Below, piece by piece: positions 15,404-15,563 of a stretch of DNA of 15,563 nucleotides. The DNA is from SLQH01 sp964612995 (GTDB lineage: Bacteria > Planctomycetota > UBA11346): positions 1 through 15,563 of the forward strand of contig CAZTGE010000100.1 in NCBI GenBank assembly GCA_964612995.1. Reading direction: 5' to 3'. Every line of letters starts with the position of its first letter. Within the stretch, counting starts at the first letter, position 1. The position numbers and the translations under genes are program-made. Below the pieces are notes generated by a model. The model saw nothing but the letters and a program-made list of their open reading frames with translations, was not told where the DNA came from and searched no databases.

Positions 15404-15438
15404 GTAACCACTCATGCCCGCTGGGCCTGAGTGGTTAC
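15404..15438. repeat. Small hairpin repeat with perfect 11-bp outer arms
   Basis: GTAACCACTCA and TGAGTGGTTAC form perfect outer arms. After one mismatch, GCCC and GGGC continue the stem around a GCT loop. The right arm plus GCC gives GCCTGAGTGGTTAC, one base different from the motif at 39-52 and from the inverted copy at 15521-15534. A degenerate copy lies at 3788-3826. It abuts the right edge repeat with one base between. Confidence 0.75.
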
Positions 15439-15439
15439 G

Positions 15440-15563
15440 TCCGATCATTTTTCTCACAGAGACACAAAGACACGGAGAAATCATGAGCGGCTACCATAGA
15501 TGGTACGAGTAATGCCATTTGTAACTACTCAGGCCTATTCCTGTGCTCTCATAAACCACAGAG
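15440..15563 (-). repeat. Dispersed repeat, right copy of an inverted pair
   Basis: This is the reverse complement of 10-147 without the 14-base insertion; 122 of 124 aligned bases are identical. It runs exactly to the end of the window, as the left copy does to within nine bases of the start. It has no coding capacity worth calling. Confidence 0.85.

Noticed and set aside
13637..15484. Long minus-strand frame opposite pta (615 codons)
   Set aside because: It is antisense to clear Pta motifs, with low-complexity composition rich in Arg, Gly, Asp and His. It also runs through the terminator and the hairpin cluster.
1..15563. Composite transposon or mobile island bounded by the edge repeats
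   Set aside because: There is no transposase, integrase or target duplication, and the interior holds housekeeping genes such as ackA-pta. A dispersed repeat at an assembly break is simpler.

Overview
This GC-rich window looks like a chromosomal segment from an environmental bacterium. The Planctomycetota/Lentisphaerota side of the PVC superphylum fits best. Pointers are a secreted PQQ-type beta-propeller protein with an SHD1-like tail, a Ser/Thr kinase of the Hanks type, an M16 peptidase with a signal peptide, and interspersed non-coding repeats. The phylum call is an inference from gene style only; no rRNA or ribosomal protein gene is present.

Layout, left to right. A dispersed repeat (10-147) opens the window, followed by about 530 bp without a gene. 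A secreted propeller protein (676-2817, +) converges on an AraC-family regulator (2860-3774, -). A 450-bp intergenic island of hairpins and repeats (3775-4222) follows. Next is a leftward pair: an LpxH-like metallophosphoesterase (7497-8201, -) and a periplasmic M16 metallopeptidase (4223-7405, -) that carries an apparent ExbD/TolR-like domain at its C-terminus. A second copy of a 159-bp palindromic repeat lies in the divergent gap 8202-8530. Four rightward genes then follow: a GH52 beta-xylosidase (8531-10624), a C-terminally membrane-anchored Ser/Thr kinase (10714-12168), acetate kinase (12457-13650) and phosphate acetyltransferase (13712-15220). An intrinsic terminator sits between the last two. 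The window closes with a cluster of GC-rich hairpins and an inverted copy of the opening repeat (15440-15563).

Functional links. AckA and Pta form the standard acetate/acetyl-phosphate node. The cytoplasmic GH52 enzyme would release xylose from imported xylo-oligosaccharides, and that sugar carbon could end as acetate through AckA-Pta. No xylan transporter, xylose isomerase or xylanase is visible, so this is only a plausible connection. The other genes look like unrelated neighbours rather than one pathway.

The most unusual items are the M16-ExbD fusion, the pair of equal-length palindromic elements whose differences cluster in the loop, the near-identical inverted repeats exactly at both window edges, and a Pta of intermediate length with a shortened N-terminal domain. 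I see no phage, transposase, CRISPR array, tRNA or rRNA gene.
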